Origin: Podospora comata
Taxonomy: Eukaryota; Ascomycota; Sordariomycetes; Sordariales; Podosporaceae
Assembly: GCA_017354895.1 (NCBI GenBank)
Contig: CP071499.1
Span: 1,860,001 to 1,924,000 of the forward strand
Reading direction: 5' to 3'
DNA: 64,000 nucleotides
Below, one piece after another: positions 1 to 9,305 of this stretch; within the stretch, counting starts at the first letter, position 1, and each line of letters opens with the position of its first letter. The notes beneath the pieces were generated by a model. That model was not told the origin of the DNA. It was given only the letters and a program-made list of their open reading frames with translations, and searched no databases. The position numbers and the translations under genes were made by a program.

Positions 1-566
1 TCCATGTTTTTCGGTCGGCGTTTTTTATACATTTTTCCTACAAAGGGTTCCAGGACAGCAATCAATGGGGATGGATATTTTTCTCCGGGTCAAAGAGGGG
101 GAAGCGAAACGGCGTTTTGGCTTTGATTGTTTACCGTCCTTTCTTTTGCTGGATTTCTGTTTTTGTTTTTTTTGTTTTACTTCAATTTGTTAGTTTTGGG
201 CAAAAAGGCTGGGCCAGCTCTGGATTTGACGCAAGGAATTGATGGTTGCTTGGCTTTGAGTCGTGCTGGATTACCCTATAGAAGGGGGTTTGTTTCTTGG
301 GGGAAGTGTTTAATCAGTTGTTTTATTAGAGGAAATGGGGGGGTGTACACTATAGGGTTTGTCATTGCAGGGTGAGAAAGCAGGAATTGATATTTTTGAC
401 TGTTTGTGCTTGTGGTGTTGAAAGTGAAGATGTGTGTGTGTGGTGGTTTGACGAGATGTGAGGGGTGATGAAGGGGGTGGAGGGAGGTTAAGGGTGAGTG
501 GAGGTGGTGGTTGGTGGGTGTTAAATGGTGGGAGACTGGGGGTGGGGGATATGAAGATTTGAAAGG
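1..566. other. Gene-free left edge, G/T-rich on + strand
   Basis: No convincing coding region is visible. The + strand is rich in G and T, so the - strand is rich in C and pyrimidines with CACA runs, which is how 5' leaders and promoters of filamentous fungi usually look. I infer that it may be the leader of a gene that reads leftward out of the window. An 82-codon frame at 127-375 has low-complexity composition and no recognisable domain. Confidence 0.3.
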
Positions 567-692
567 GGGCGTGTGGCTCAGTTGGTAGAGCGTTCGCTTA
601 GCATATTTGAGAAAGATGAAGGCTCTCTGATGTGAGAGGTGGAGTTCAAACGGGTATGCGAAAGGTCCTGGGTTCGATTCCCAGCTCGTCCA
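567..692 (+). tRNA. tRNA-Ala(AGC): tRNA-Ala (AGC) with a 53-nt intron
   Basis: The mature parts fold as a cloverleaf: acceptor strand 567-573, a D arm with AGTTGG in the loop, anticodon stem TTCGC/GCGAA with loop TTAGCAT, a T arm CTGGG-TTCGATT-CCCAG, and discriminator A at 692. The anticodon AGC is at 600-602, so it reads alanine GCT/GCC codons. An intron of about 53 nt (604-656) sits one base 3' of the anticodon, the canonical position for the tRNA splicing endonuclease. One T-T mismatch is seen in the acceptor stem. A run of Ts that could end Pol III transcription lies only some way downstream. Confidence 0.9.
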
Positions 693-3600
693 TGATCCAC
701 TATGATGGTGATTCTTTTGCTGGGTCGGGCTGGTTTATCTTTTTGGGGGAAAAGATGGTGGAATTGGCTGTGATATGGGGAATGGTGGCGGCGTTGGTGG
801 TCGGATGTTTTGAACATTCTTTTGATGTGGGAAGAGATCTAAGTGTTGGTTTTTTTGTGCTAATGTTTCTCTGACCATTTATCTAGCCAAGAAAAAAAAA
901 AGAAAAAAAAAACCGACTCTTGAATGAGCAAGGGATGAGTTAATAATTGGCCTTAGTTTCTTGTCATCTAGAATCGTCGAGATTGTGTACTTTACCCGTT
1001 AAAGGGAGATAGCCCCACGATAGACCAGGACAGTGATACTTTGTCGTTGTGGACTTTTATAGTTATATTGAGTCGACTTGGAATCAGACTACCAGACGCT
1101 TCAAAGACGAGAAATCGAAAGAAAGAAGGACTGGGGCTATCTATCCAATTCCTTGACGCCTACCTTAGATATGTAGATGGTACCAAGATAGCTCCAACCG
1201 ATCACTTCTACCGCCTGCCCTCCACCCACGCCGCCTCTCCCCTACTACGTAGGCACATCCATCATCCCCTCACATCAAAAGTGGCTACCTTACCTTCGGA
1301 GCATACTACCGTATTAATACAGACCACCACGGAACAAGGAGCACCGGGACGTTTTCCGTTAGGCCAGTCGCTTCCCTGCGGTAGATGGTTCCACAGGATA
1401 CACAGCTAGAGACGATTCTGCACCCTGCTGCTTGTACGAGGACGAGCGGAATCTCCTAGAGAGGGTGTTTCGATCTCTCGGTCCTTCGACTCAACGATGG
1501 AGGAAGGCGACCAAGCTCGCGAGCGAGCGAGCGCAGCGAAAGCGTCCCAGTCCGAGGGTATGTAGAGGACCGGACCGGGGCCGAATTATTTAAGTAGTGA
1601 TTGCAGGTTGCTGGGCGTTGAAAGATTGGGGACTGGGGTAGGAGGTTGGGTATGTCCCGTTCACTGCTAATCGTGAAATAAAGATCGTGTGGAAGCGGTG
1701 GATGGGATTGCTGTTGGGTTGGCTGTTGAAAACTTGTGTGATGGAGATGTGGTCTAGGAGCGAAGTACGCTCGTGACCTCGAGGTCCTTTGTTGTGATGG
1801 GGGAGTGTTGTTTTGTAAGAGGGGAGGTATTGTAAGGGTAAGTATGTAGCTAAGAGGTAGTTGGGGGTGGGGGTGAACTTGGGTGGGAGATAGGTAGTGG
1901 GCGACTCTGGCTACCATCATAGGGCTCAAGACGGATCGTGATGTAACAATATCAATGGGAAGATAATAGTGTCTGATAATGGACTTGATATTGAATGTGA
2001 AAGTCTTTGGAGTTTTGTTGTTGCCAAAGGTCTGGCTATATTTCGAGTGCTGGGCCTCCCTTGAACTTTAGTTATTATACGTGTCATTTTAGTTGATAAA
2101 AATTTGGATGACGGTAAAAGATCTCTCAGCTTTCGTTTCTTTAGTCCTCTGCATCTCTTTTAGATATACTAAGCTTATGCCCTTTAATTTGGACCCCTCT
2201 TCAACCAGTCTACAGCTAGTCCACTGGAACGGTAAAAGAGAACATATGTGGTTACGATTCGGGTAATCCAGCCCATCAAGATAATCTCCTCCGACTTTTC
2301 CATCAATAATACGAACGGACAATCCATTACCACTTTCCGCGGCGTCTTAATCAAAATAGAGCCAGCCACAATAGATAGGATTTAAATCATATATAACTTA
2401 CTCTTACTTCTATCCTAATTAAGAAGATGTCTACTACCTTTTAGTGATTAAGGATAGAGACGCTAGTTTAATCTATCCCAAATCCAATCACTATCGTTAT
2501 CCCGTTCTTAGGCGTCCTATACAAGATCGGGTTTGCTATCTGTTCCCCGTTATTCAGTCTCACAGGGATCTCTTGTTCTTCTTGACTACCTGGGAAGAAG
2601 GTTACATCTCGTGACGTACTTTGGAGGCCGATGAGATTGCCTGAAACCCTCTGACGCTTTCCCTCATGAGCAGTGAACTCAAGGTCAGAAAATGGAGTAA
2701 AGCAGAAGTCAAACAAGAACTCCTTATAGCCCCAAACTGATTAAAGAGAGAATCTATCACCCTCTCTTTGAGGTCCTGGTCCTATGCGAACCAATATCTC
2801 ATGACGCGAGGGATCATGGGCTGAACAGGAGACTCATATACATGAAGATTCTCTTGGAACCCGGCCCGGCCAGGCGCAGAGGCTCTAGACTGCTAGATGT
2901 TGTTCGCCGGAAAGAGAAAAGATAGCATCCACCAAGAAATTTCTGAGCCGTCACAATCGTGTAAAATAAGCGGGGATTAACTTAAGGGGTTTTGTATGAA
3001 GAGCCGCCATCGGTAAGGATATAATGTTTTAAATGTTACTTCTTGGGAGTTGGTGATATCTGTGTGTATAGTGGAAGCTGAATAGGAGATATTGGTGTTG
3101 CTGGCGACTGCCGCATCAACTTTTGAGCAATCCCCGTCTATAACAGCTCCTTTGTCAAACGGTTGGTCGCTCTCCAAGACAGGCCTGAGGACGATGTTTC
3201 TCTGGAGGTCGTAAGTGACAGTAGGGAGACTGTCGTATTTTTTTAGGGATGACGGTGGAATTGGTGAATGTCTCAATAAAGTCTTCTCAACTTCCATATC
3301 GAAAAGCTTCCAAAAGATCGATTCGTTAGCTGTCCAAATACTTTCAGAAACCCCAATATAAGCATGTGAGAAGATGCAACGGATTTCGGGCAACAGACCT
3401 ATTTCAAAATCCATCTTATCTCACAAAAGGACCCTTTAAGCTTTGAAACTTACCGTACCTGCATCCTCTCATACATATAACATGTGAAATCCACGATTGG
3501 GTATTGCAAAAAACGTTGATCACCAACCCTCATGCACCCCACAGTCGAACAAGCCAGGGGGGGGTCCAGCACGCTAAGAAGCGGGATGACGTCGTTGGTT

Positions 3601-3842
3601 CAAGCACTCCGAGCTCCCCCCGCCCCCCCACAAACATGCATGGCCGATGCGTTCATGTCCATTGCAACGGGAAAAGAGCATGCATGTTACCGAGGTTCAC
3701 GATAGTTTTGTCCTGTACCTATATGAATTGACAAGGACCACCCAATCTTTCCGTTTTCTCCCCCAATTTACTTGCTCCCTTCTGATCTTTCTATCACCTC
3801 CCACTTGTCGCCTTGTCTGTCCCATCATTTTACACTCACAGA
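693..3842. other. Gene-poor stretch, AT-richer, possible decayed sequence
   Basis: Over 3 kb without a recognisable gene. It holds an A-rich tract near 890-912, a palindromic CG-rich block near 1513-1540, and from about 1950 to 3500 a segment visibly richer in A and T than the flanking genes. Frames on the - strand at 2468-2716 and 2977-3414 have protein-like composition but no domain I recognise. About 300 bases before 3843 are pyrimidine-rich and probably form the leader of the carrier gene. I see no reverse transcriptase, integrase or transposase. Confidence 0.4.
2977..3414 (-). CDS. Hypothetical 145-aa reading frame, possible gene remnant
   Basis: An ATG-initiated frame of 145 codons on the - strand. 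Composition is protein-like (acidic, few low-complexity runs), but I recognise no domain. Just upstream on the same strand a GTAAGT-like donor precedes an AAG acceptor that touches the ATG, so the frame may be an internal exon of a longer gene whose 5' part is lost. A second frame at 2468-2716 on the same strand could be another piece. It lies in AT-richer DNA with no recognisable neighbours. It could equally be a chance frame. Confidence 0.2.
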   Translation of the reverse strand: MDFEIGLLPEIRCIFSHAYIGVSESIWTANESIFWKLFDMEVEKTLLRHSPIPPSSLKKYDSLPTVTYDLQRNIVLRPVLESDQPFDKGAVIDGDCSKVDAAVASNTNISYSASTIHTDITNSQEVTFKTLYPYRWRLFIQNPLS

Positions 3843-5032
3843 ATGCCACGAGCATCCAAACTCCTCCCCTCCCTAGGCCACGCCTCCTCCGGCGCGGCCG
3901 GCACAGTAATCTCCACCCTCCTCACCTACCCCCTCGACCTAGTCAACACCCGCCTCAAAGTCCAGCGCCAGCTCCGCCTCGACGACTCCCTCTCCGAAGA
4001 CGAGTGTTACCGCTCCGTCTTTGACGCTTTTGTCAAGATCTACGACACCGAAGGCGGGATCCCGGCATTCTTTGCCGGTTTGAGCGCCGATGTTCTCAAA
4101 TCAGCGGCGGATTCATTTCTGTTCTTTTTGTTTTATACCGTAAGTCCCCCCACCCCCAACCATTGATAATAGTAGGGAAATGCTGACAGAGGTTGGGATA
4201 GTGGTTCCGCGCGCGACGCCTCGTAGGCCGACATCCGGATCTGCCATATCTAAGAGTTGTCGAGGAGCTGGCGGTGGGAGCTGCAGCGGGGGCTTGCGCA
4301 AAGTTGTTCACCACCCCGGTGAGCAACGTTGTCACACGGAGGCAGACGGCGTCGTTGCTGGATAGGTCGCCGCCTTCCTCACCTACACGGAAAAAACAAA
4401 CGCAAAAAGGGTTTTGGGAGGTGCTGAGGGAGATTCAGGCTGAGAAGGGGGGTTTTCTTGGACTGTGGGCTGGGTATTCAGCATCTTTGGTCCTGACGCT
4501 CAACCCAAGCTTGACATTCTTCTTGCAGGCGATACTGAAGAGGGTGTTGGTCGACAGAAAGAAGTGGGACGATCCGGGGAGCGGGATCACCTTTTTGCTG
4601 GCGGCGATGAGCAAAGTTGGCGCTACTGCTGTTACCTACCCGTTTCAGATTGGAAAGGCGAGGCTGCAGATGGGGCATAAGAGTAGTAAGGGTGAGGGTG
4701 AAAAGGAGAAGAGGGGTGGGATCTTTAATACTGTGGCGAGGATACGAAGGGAGGAGGGGGTCAGGGCGTTGTATGATGGGATTGGAGGCGAGTTGTTGAA
4801 GGGTTTCTTTAACCACGGGACGACAATGCTGACAAAGGATGTGGTGCATGGGCTTATTATTAAGCTGTATTACATCGTGGCTGGGTTCTTGGTGCAATGG
4901 CCTGCTTTGAAGAGAATATTGGTGGGGAGGATGAGGAAGAGAAATGAGAAAGGGGGCTGGCAACTGGTTGGGAGGGGAGTGCTGGCGGATCTGGTAAAAG
5001 GCGGGAGGATTGGGGCATCAATGATGAGGTAA
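3843..5032 (+). CDS. Peroxisomal-type mitochondrial carrier family protein (ANT1/PMP34-like)
   Basis: Two exons, 3843-4139 and 4202-5032, give about 375 aa. The intron starts GTAAGT, has a TGCTGAC branch point and ends in ATAG; it is phase 0. Three carrier repeats are visible. The first has YPLDLVNTRLKV at about residues 29-40. The second is degenerate (TPVSNVVTR) and the third reads YPFQIGKARLQM. Degenerate second and third signatures and a long linker fit the peroxisomal adenine nucleotide carriers better than the ATP/ADP carriers of the inner mitochondrial membrane. The expected role is ATP/AMP exchange across the peroxisome membrane, supporting fatty-acid activation inside the organelle. 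An in-frame upstream ATG at 3813 would add 10 residues; the 3843 start puts the first carrier repeat at the usual distance. The gene converges on the NOSIP-like gene with 71 bp between stop codons. Substrate is inferred from family resemblance only. Confidence 0.85.
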
Positions 5033-5103
5033 CGCCGATTATGAAATGCATTGATTGTTATTTAGAAGAATATGGGTATTTGCGGGCGTTCCGGATAAAA
5101 CAT

Positions 5104-6311
5104 CTACACAGTAAAAGTTACAGTGTCCTTTTTGACCGTGTTGGCTCCTCCCGCAGAAAAGCCAGTACCTTCTCTGCGTAGCTCGACGAGGCCGGGACGT
5201 ACTTTTTCTTTCTCTTTGCCCTCCTTCTCTTTCTTGCTGGGTTTGGACTCTGTCAGGTTAGCTTCACAGACATAACACAAGACCGGTTCTGATGACTTGG
5301 AGGAAGGCTTCATGAACTGGTCGACGCAACTCTTGCAAAGGACGTGGCCGCATGGCTTTGCGAGAGTGGCTCTGGATGAGTTGGTCAGGCCCTTTTTACA
5401 GGCGGGACATATTCTTGTTGTCTTTTTGGTGGAGGAGTCGGTTTCTTCGGTGAAGTGGACTGTTACGAGAGTGTGGAGGGAGTAATAGTGGGGGTTGTCT
5501 TGTGAGCCCGAGGGACAAGTTGGTTGGGTTTTGGTCTTCCTCTTGACTTCGTGGAGGGTGTTGTTTTTGTTGGAGGAGGGCGTTACGAATGGGGACCAGA
5601 AGGAGGGCAGTGTTGGGTTTGCGGCCTGATTTGATGTTAGCTATTTATCCAGTTGAAACATATGCCTTGAAGGTGGCCGTACCTTTTCACTGTCAATCGC
5701 CTTTCTTGCCTTGGCTCTTTCCTCGGATGCAATACGTGCTAATTCGTCCTCTTCAAGGGCAAACTTGCGTTTCTCGCCCGTTTTCGCAGTAGGATCAGGT
5801 GTCCCGTTTGGTTCCGATGGTGTTGGCTCAGGTGGCGGTTTTTCCATTGGGGTTGATGTTGACGTCGACGACTTCCTCCCATCGGCTCGAGCAGCAGGCT
5901 TGAGACTCAGCCCGGCCTGTGTCAACTCAAACTCCCGAATTGCCCTCGCCTCGGCCTCGGCATCGGCACGCGCCTGCTCCTCCAGAGCCTCCTTGTCTTC
6001 CTGTTCACGGGCCTTTTCATTGCGTTTGATTTCTTTCTTTTGGGCGAGGATGTTGCTCAGGGCGCATTCGCGGCAGAATAAGTCGCCGTTGGTGCATGCG
6101 ACTGGATCGATGGCGGGCTCTAGACATAGCCAGCAGGAGGCAAACGGGAGGAAGGAGTCGCGGCCGAGACGGGCGGTGGAATCACCCCAGGCCGCGCGAG
6201 CCATGGCCCGCTCGTGGGAGGTGAAGATTGGGCGGGTGGTGTTTCTTTTGCCTGGAGGGTTAGCTTGCATGGCTGTATCTCAAATAAAATGTATGACTTA
6301 CTGTGTGCCAT
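5104..6311 (-). CDS. NOSIP: NOSIP-like RING/U-box protein
   Basis: Three exons on the - strand: 6311-6302 (10 nt, coding M-A-H plus one base), 6251-5683 and 5625-5104, giving about 366 aa. The first intron starts GTAAGT with branch GCTAAC and ends CCAG; the second runs GTACGG to ATCAG, also with a GCTAAC branch. The N-terminus after splicing, [13 protein letters not shown], matches the conserved start of nitric-oxide-synthase-interacting proteins. It continues with a split zinc-finger half, C-x2-C with FCRECA, a charged coiled coil (about residues 75-115), and a C-terminal half with C-P-A-C and [16 protein letters not shown] homologues are E3 ubiquitin ligases that associate with spliceosomes. 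The 10-nt first exon is easily missed by gene callers. Confidence 0.9.
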
Positions 6312-7008
6312 ATTTGCGCGTGTCGATATCAACTGCTGAGATCTCAATGTTGGGAAGAAGTCTCAACCAGCAACAGAGCTGCTGTCAAAATAAATGTGGG
6401 TCAATTTCAATCCTGGGGAAGCTTGGCATTAAACCCCCTTGTCCTTTTACCAGGGGAGGCGACAGGGCACATGCTAAAATCAGCGCGGGTCGCGTTCTTT
6501 TCAGTTGCGGGCCGCGATTTTGAACTTTGTCTCCATCTTTCCGATCGCTCTGAACAGAGAAGGGTGTGTGTGTGTGTGTGGGCCCTCCTCGTGGTGGGCG
6601 ACTAACAAACCTGCTGAAGAGAAACTCGAAGCTTTTTGTTGGTCCTGCGCCGTTTCTTGCTTTTTTGCCCATCACATCACTCACACCTCGTCCTCTTTTA
6701 CGGTCGGGTCTCTTCACGATTCCCATATCTTATATCTTTGCTCTCTCTTTTTTTCCACTTTCCTCCCCCTCGGCAATGCAATAGACCACCAGTTTCGCTG
6801 CTCTTTTTCTCGGGGGCCTCAACAAAAATCTCTAACTCCTTCCTGTTTTTAACCGTCACAGTGTTACATCGGGCAACAAACCATCCGGCCGTTTTGTCTC
6901 CCTCTTAATTTAAAACTCACCTCACCCACAGATATATCTCACTTACACATCGCCATTGGTAATACAACATTGAGTTTTAATATCCCCCCCGAGTATCGTA
7001 AAACTCAA
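6312..7008. promoter_or_regulatory. Shared divergent promoter of NOSIP-like and tafazzin genes
   Basis: The gap lies between two divergent start codons. Toward the tafazzin side it is strongly C/T-rich (about 6650-6910), typical of fungal leaders. A (GT)n run is at about 6563-6580. No ORF here has support. A shared promoter is inferred from gene orientation. Confidence 0.5.
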
Positions 7009-8399
7009 ATGTCAGAACAACAATCCCAAGAACTCCGCGAAATGTCGCCGTCGCGGCCGCCGGCACAGATGCCGAGTCTGTCGATGCGCGTAAAGTCGTC
7101 GATGATTATGGGGATCACGGGTCTGATCTCGCGCTGCTTCCTGCACGGGTTCAACACGGTAGAGACGCACGGGCTGGCTCAGTTCAGGGAGCTGTTGGAC
7201 AGCCGGGCTGATCCGGAGAAGAGGGAGAGGGGATTGTTAACTGGTATTTTCTCACCCAGTGTTATCCTCTGCTGTATTAATATATTGTTATACTGTAATA
7301 CCAAAGTCCGCTGACTTGTATGTGGTTCTTAGTTTCCAACCATGTCAGCGTGTGAGTGATGATCTTCAAATGCTGTGATACAAGATGAGGTTGAAACTTA
7401 TGATTAATCCAGTCTTGACGACCCCATGGTATGGGGTTTGCTGCCTCTTTCATACGCCTTCAACCCAAACAACCTCCGTTGGACATTAGGGGCGCATGAC
7501 ATCTGCTTCAAGAACCAGTTTGTTCCCCCCTCCCCAATATCCCCCCTTGTATCTCACTAACCCTTTGTCCTAGACTCTTCTCCTCCTTCTTCACCCACGG
7601 CCAAGTCCTCCCCTGCCACCGATCAAAACACTCTCCCCACGGCGGCCTCTTCCAACCCTGCATGACGCAAGCCATCCGCCTCCTCTCCCACCCGTCCCCC
7701 TCCCCTCCCGCATCACCCTACTACACCACCACCGGCACCGACTCGATCCTCTCCCCGCTAACGCACCCCCAACACCGCCGGTACAGCTGGGTGCACGTCT
7801 TCCCCGAGGGGCTGGTCCATCAACACCCCGATGTTGATTTGCGGTACTTCAAGTGGGGCGTCGCGAGGCTCATCTTGGAGTCTGAGCCAAGCCCGGATAT
7901 TGTCCCCATGTTTATCGACGGAACGCAAAAGTGCATGGCGGAGGACAGGGGGTTTCCAAAGTTTTTGCCGAGGGTGGGCAAGACGGTGAGGGTTACTTTT
8001 GGGGGGGTGCTGGACTATGAGGCGACGTTTGGGGACTTGAAGGCGAGGTGGGATGAGCTTGTCAGGAGGGAGACTAAGAAGGGGAATACGACGAAAACGG
8101 TGGGGTGGTTGTGGAAGACAGCTGTGATTGAACAGACAGATGACGGGGATGGGGATGGGCAACGACAGGTGGGCGAGTTGACGAGTGAGGAGTTACGCAA
8201 CGGCAGAGAGGCGAGGGAGATCAGGATTGAGGTTGCGAGGAGGATGAGGGAGGAGATTTTGCGGTTGAGGAGCGAGAAGGGGGTTTACAAGGAGAGCGAG
8301 GAGAGTTTTGGGAGGGCGGAGACGTGGAGGGTGGATAAGGGGGAGGAAGGGAAGAAGTATAGGAGCCGGGTTGATGGGAGTCAGATTAATCAGGATTAG
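7009..8399 (+). CDS. TAZ1: Tafazzin, phospholipid-lysophospholipid transacylase
   Basis: Four exons, 7009-7243, 7333-7351, 7413-7517 and 7574-8399, give about 394 aa. Exon 2 is only 19 nt. The spliced product reads TVSNHVSVLDDPMVWG, the acyltransferase NHxxxxD motif of tafazzins, with the catalytic His in the micro-exon. It is followed by LRWTLGAHDICF, GQVLPCHR and a FPEG motif (VFPEGLVHQ). Tafazzin remodels cardiolipin acyl chains and associates with mitochondrial membranes facing the intermembrane space. It is longer than the human protein because of a charged C-terminal extension of about 100 residues. The first in-frame ATG is 7009. The donor of intron 3 is GTTTGT, tolerated in fungi; the other donors are GTATTT and GTGAGT. 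A TCACTAAC branch supports the last acceptor. Confidence 0.92.
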
Positions 8400-9305
8400 G
8401 AGACTTGAGGAAAAGAATTTGGGATTGGAATTTGGGGGTGGGTGGTGTTTATCGGCTTGTTGTGTATATATTTTTGTTTTATGTTGCGTGGTGTTTGGGA
8501 AAGATAAAAAGCGGGAGAGAGGATGGCTAGAGATAGATTTGGGAGGGGAGCGAACGAATTGTACCATGAAGGGTTTCTTTCAAGTGTATTTTGCTTTTGG
8601 TTGGGAATGTGTGAGGTGTTGGGATGATCGTGAGATGATCGAGTCGCTCTGCGGACAACGGCAACGACCTAATCTTGAAAGTCTTGCTTGTTGGCAGGTG
8701 CAGAACAACACAGCACTTCTGAGGAGATGTCGCATCTCGCCAGTGTATGACAGGTGTTTTATGGAGGTATTGTTTCAAAAGTAGAGGAAGAAAAGCAAAA
8801 AGCTCACCGGCCAACCTTGAGGGTGGCCAGCTACGAAAACCCTACGGGGGGGTTTTACTTTGGAATCGAAGTCGGGGGCTATCGGTTGCAAGCCCCCGGC
8901 TGGGGGGCGGTAACAGCAGCTCTTACAACTTGACCATTTGCCCTGACCACAGAGTCAGTGGCGCCCTAACCAAGATGCTCGAGCTGCTGTTGGAAGGCGG
9001 GTGGTTGACCTGATATAGAAACCGTCGTTCTGTTCTGGGAAGGTGCAGACATCAGCATAGGTAAGGAGCGAGCAGGATGGGTGGTCCATGCTTGAGTGCT
9101 AGAGGTGGACAGGAGATGATGAGTCTGTGGTTTGCTTTTGCTCATCAAACATCACGGTCACGGCCAAGGTCTTTGGATTTCAGGTAGTGAAGGGAATATT
9201 TTCGATTTCATCTTCAGATATCCTGAAAGATTCAACTCCGAGGCAGTGGTACTCTTTTAAGCAGAGTATAAACACACTTTGGTGACCTCATATACAGCCC
9301 AGTTC
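8400..9305. other. Intergenic between convergent tafazzin and Zn2Cys6 genes
   Basis: No coding region supported. It contains three consecutive hairpin-forming inverted repeats at 8809-8900, listed separately, and the 3' flanks of both neighbours. Confidence 0.4.
8809..8900. repeat. Three consecutive inverted repeats (hairpins)
   Basis: Hairpin 1: GGCCAACC at 8809-8816 and GGGTGGCC at 8821-8828 around a TTGA loop, one mismatch. Hairpin 2: AAAACCC at 8836-8842 and GGGTTTT at 8850-8856. Hairpin 3: a 10-bp stem, 8871-8880 with 8891-8900, CGGGGGCT pairing AGCCCCCG around a 10-nt loop. No ORF explains them. They could be a structured RNA, a 3'-end processing element of a neighbouring transcript, or a remnant of a mobile element. 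I do not recognise the family. Confidence 0.45.

Noticed and set aside
1456-1929. 157-codon frame on -, considered as a retroelement end
   Set aside because: His/Pro/Gln/Ser low complexity; no LTR pair, primer-binding site or transposon protein could be shown.
5711-6523. 270-codon frame on +
   Set aside because: Antisense of the NOSIP-like gene; Ala/Ser/Arg low complexity.
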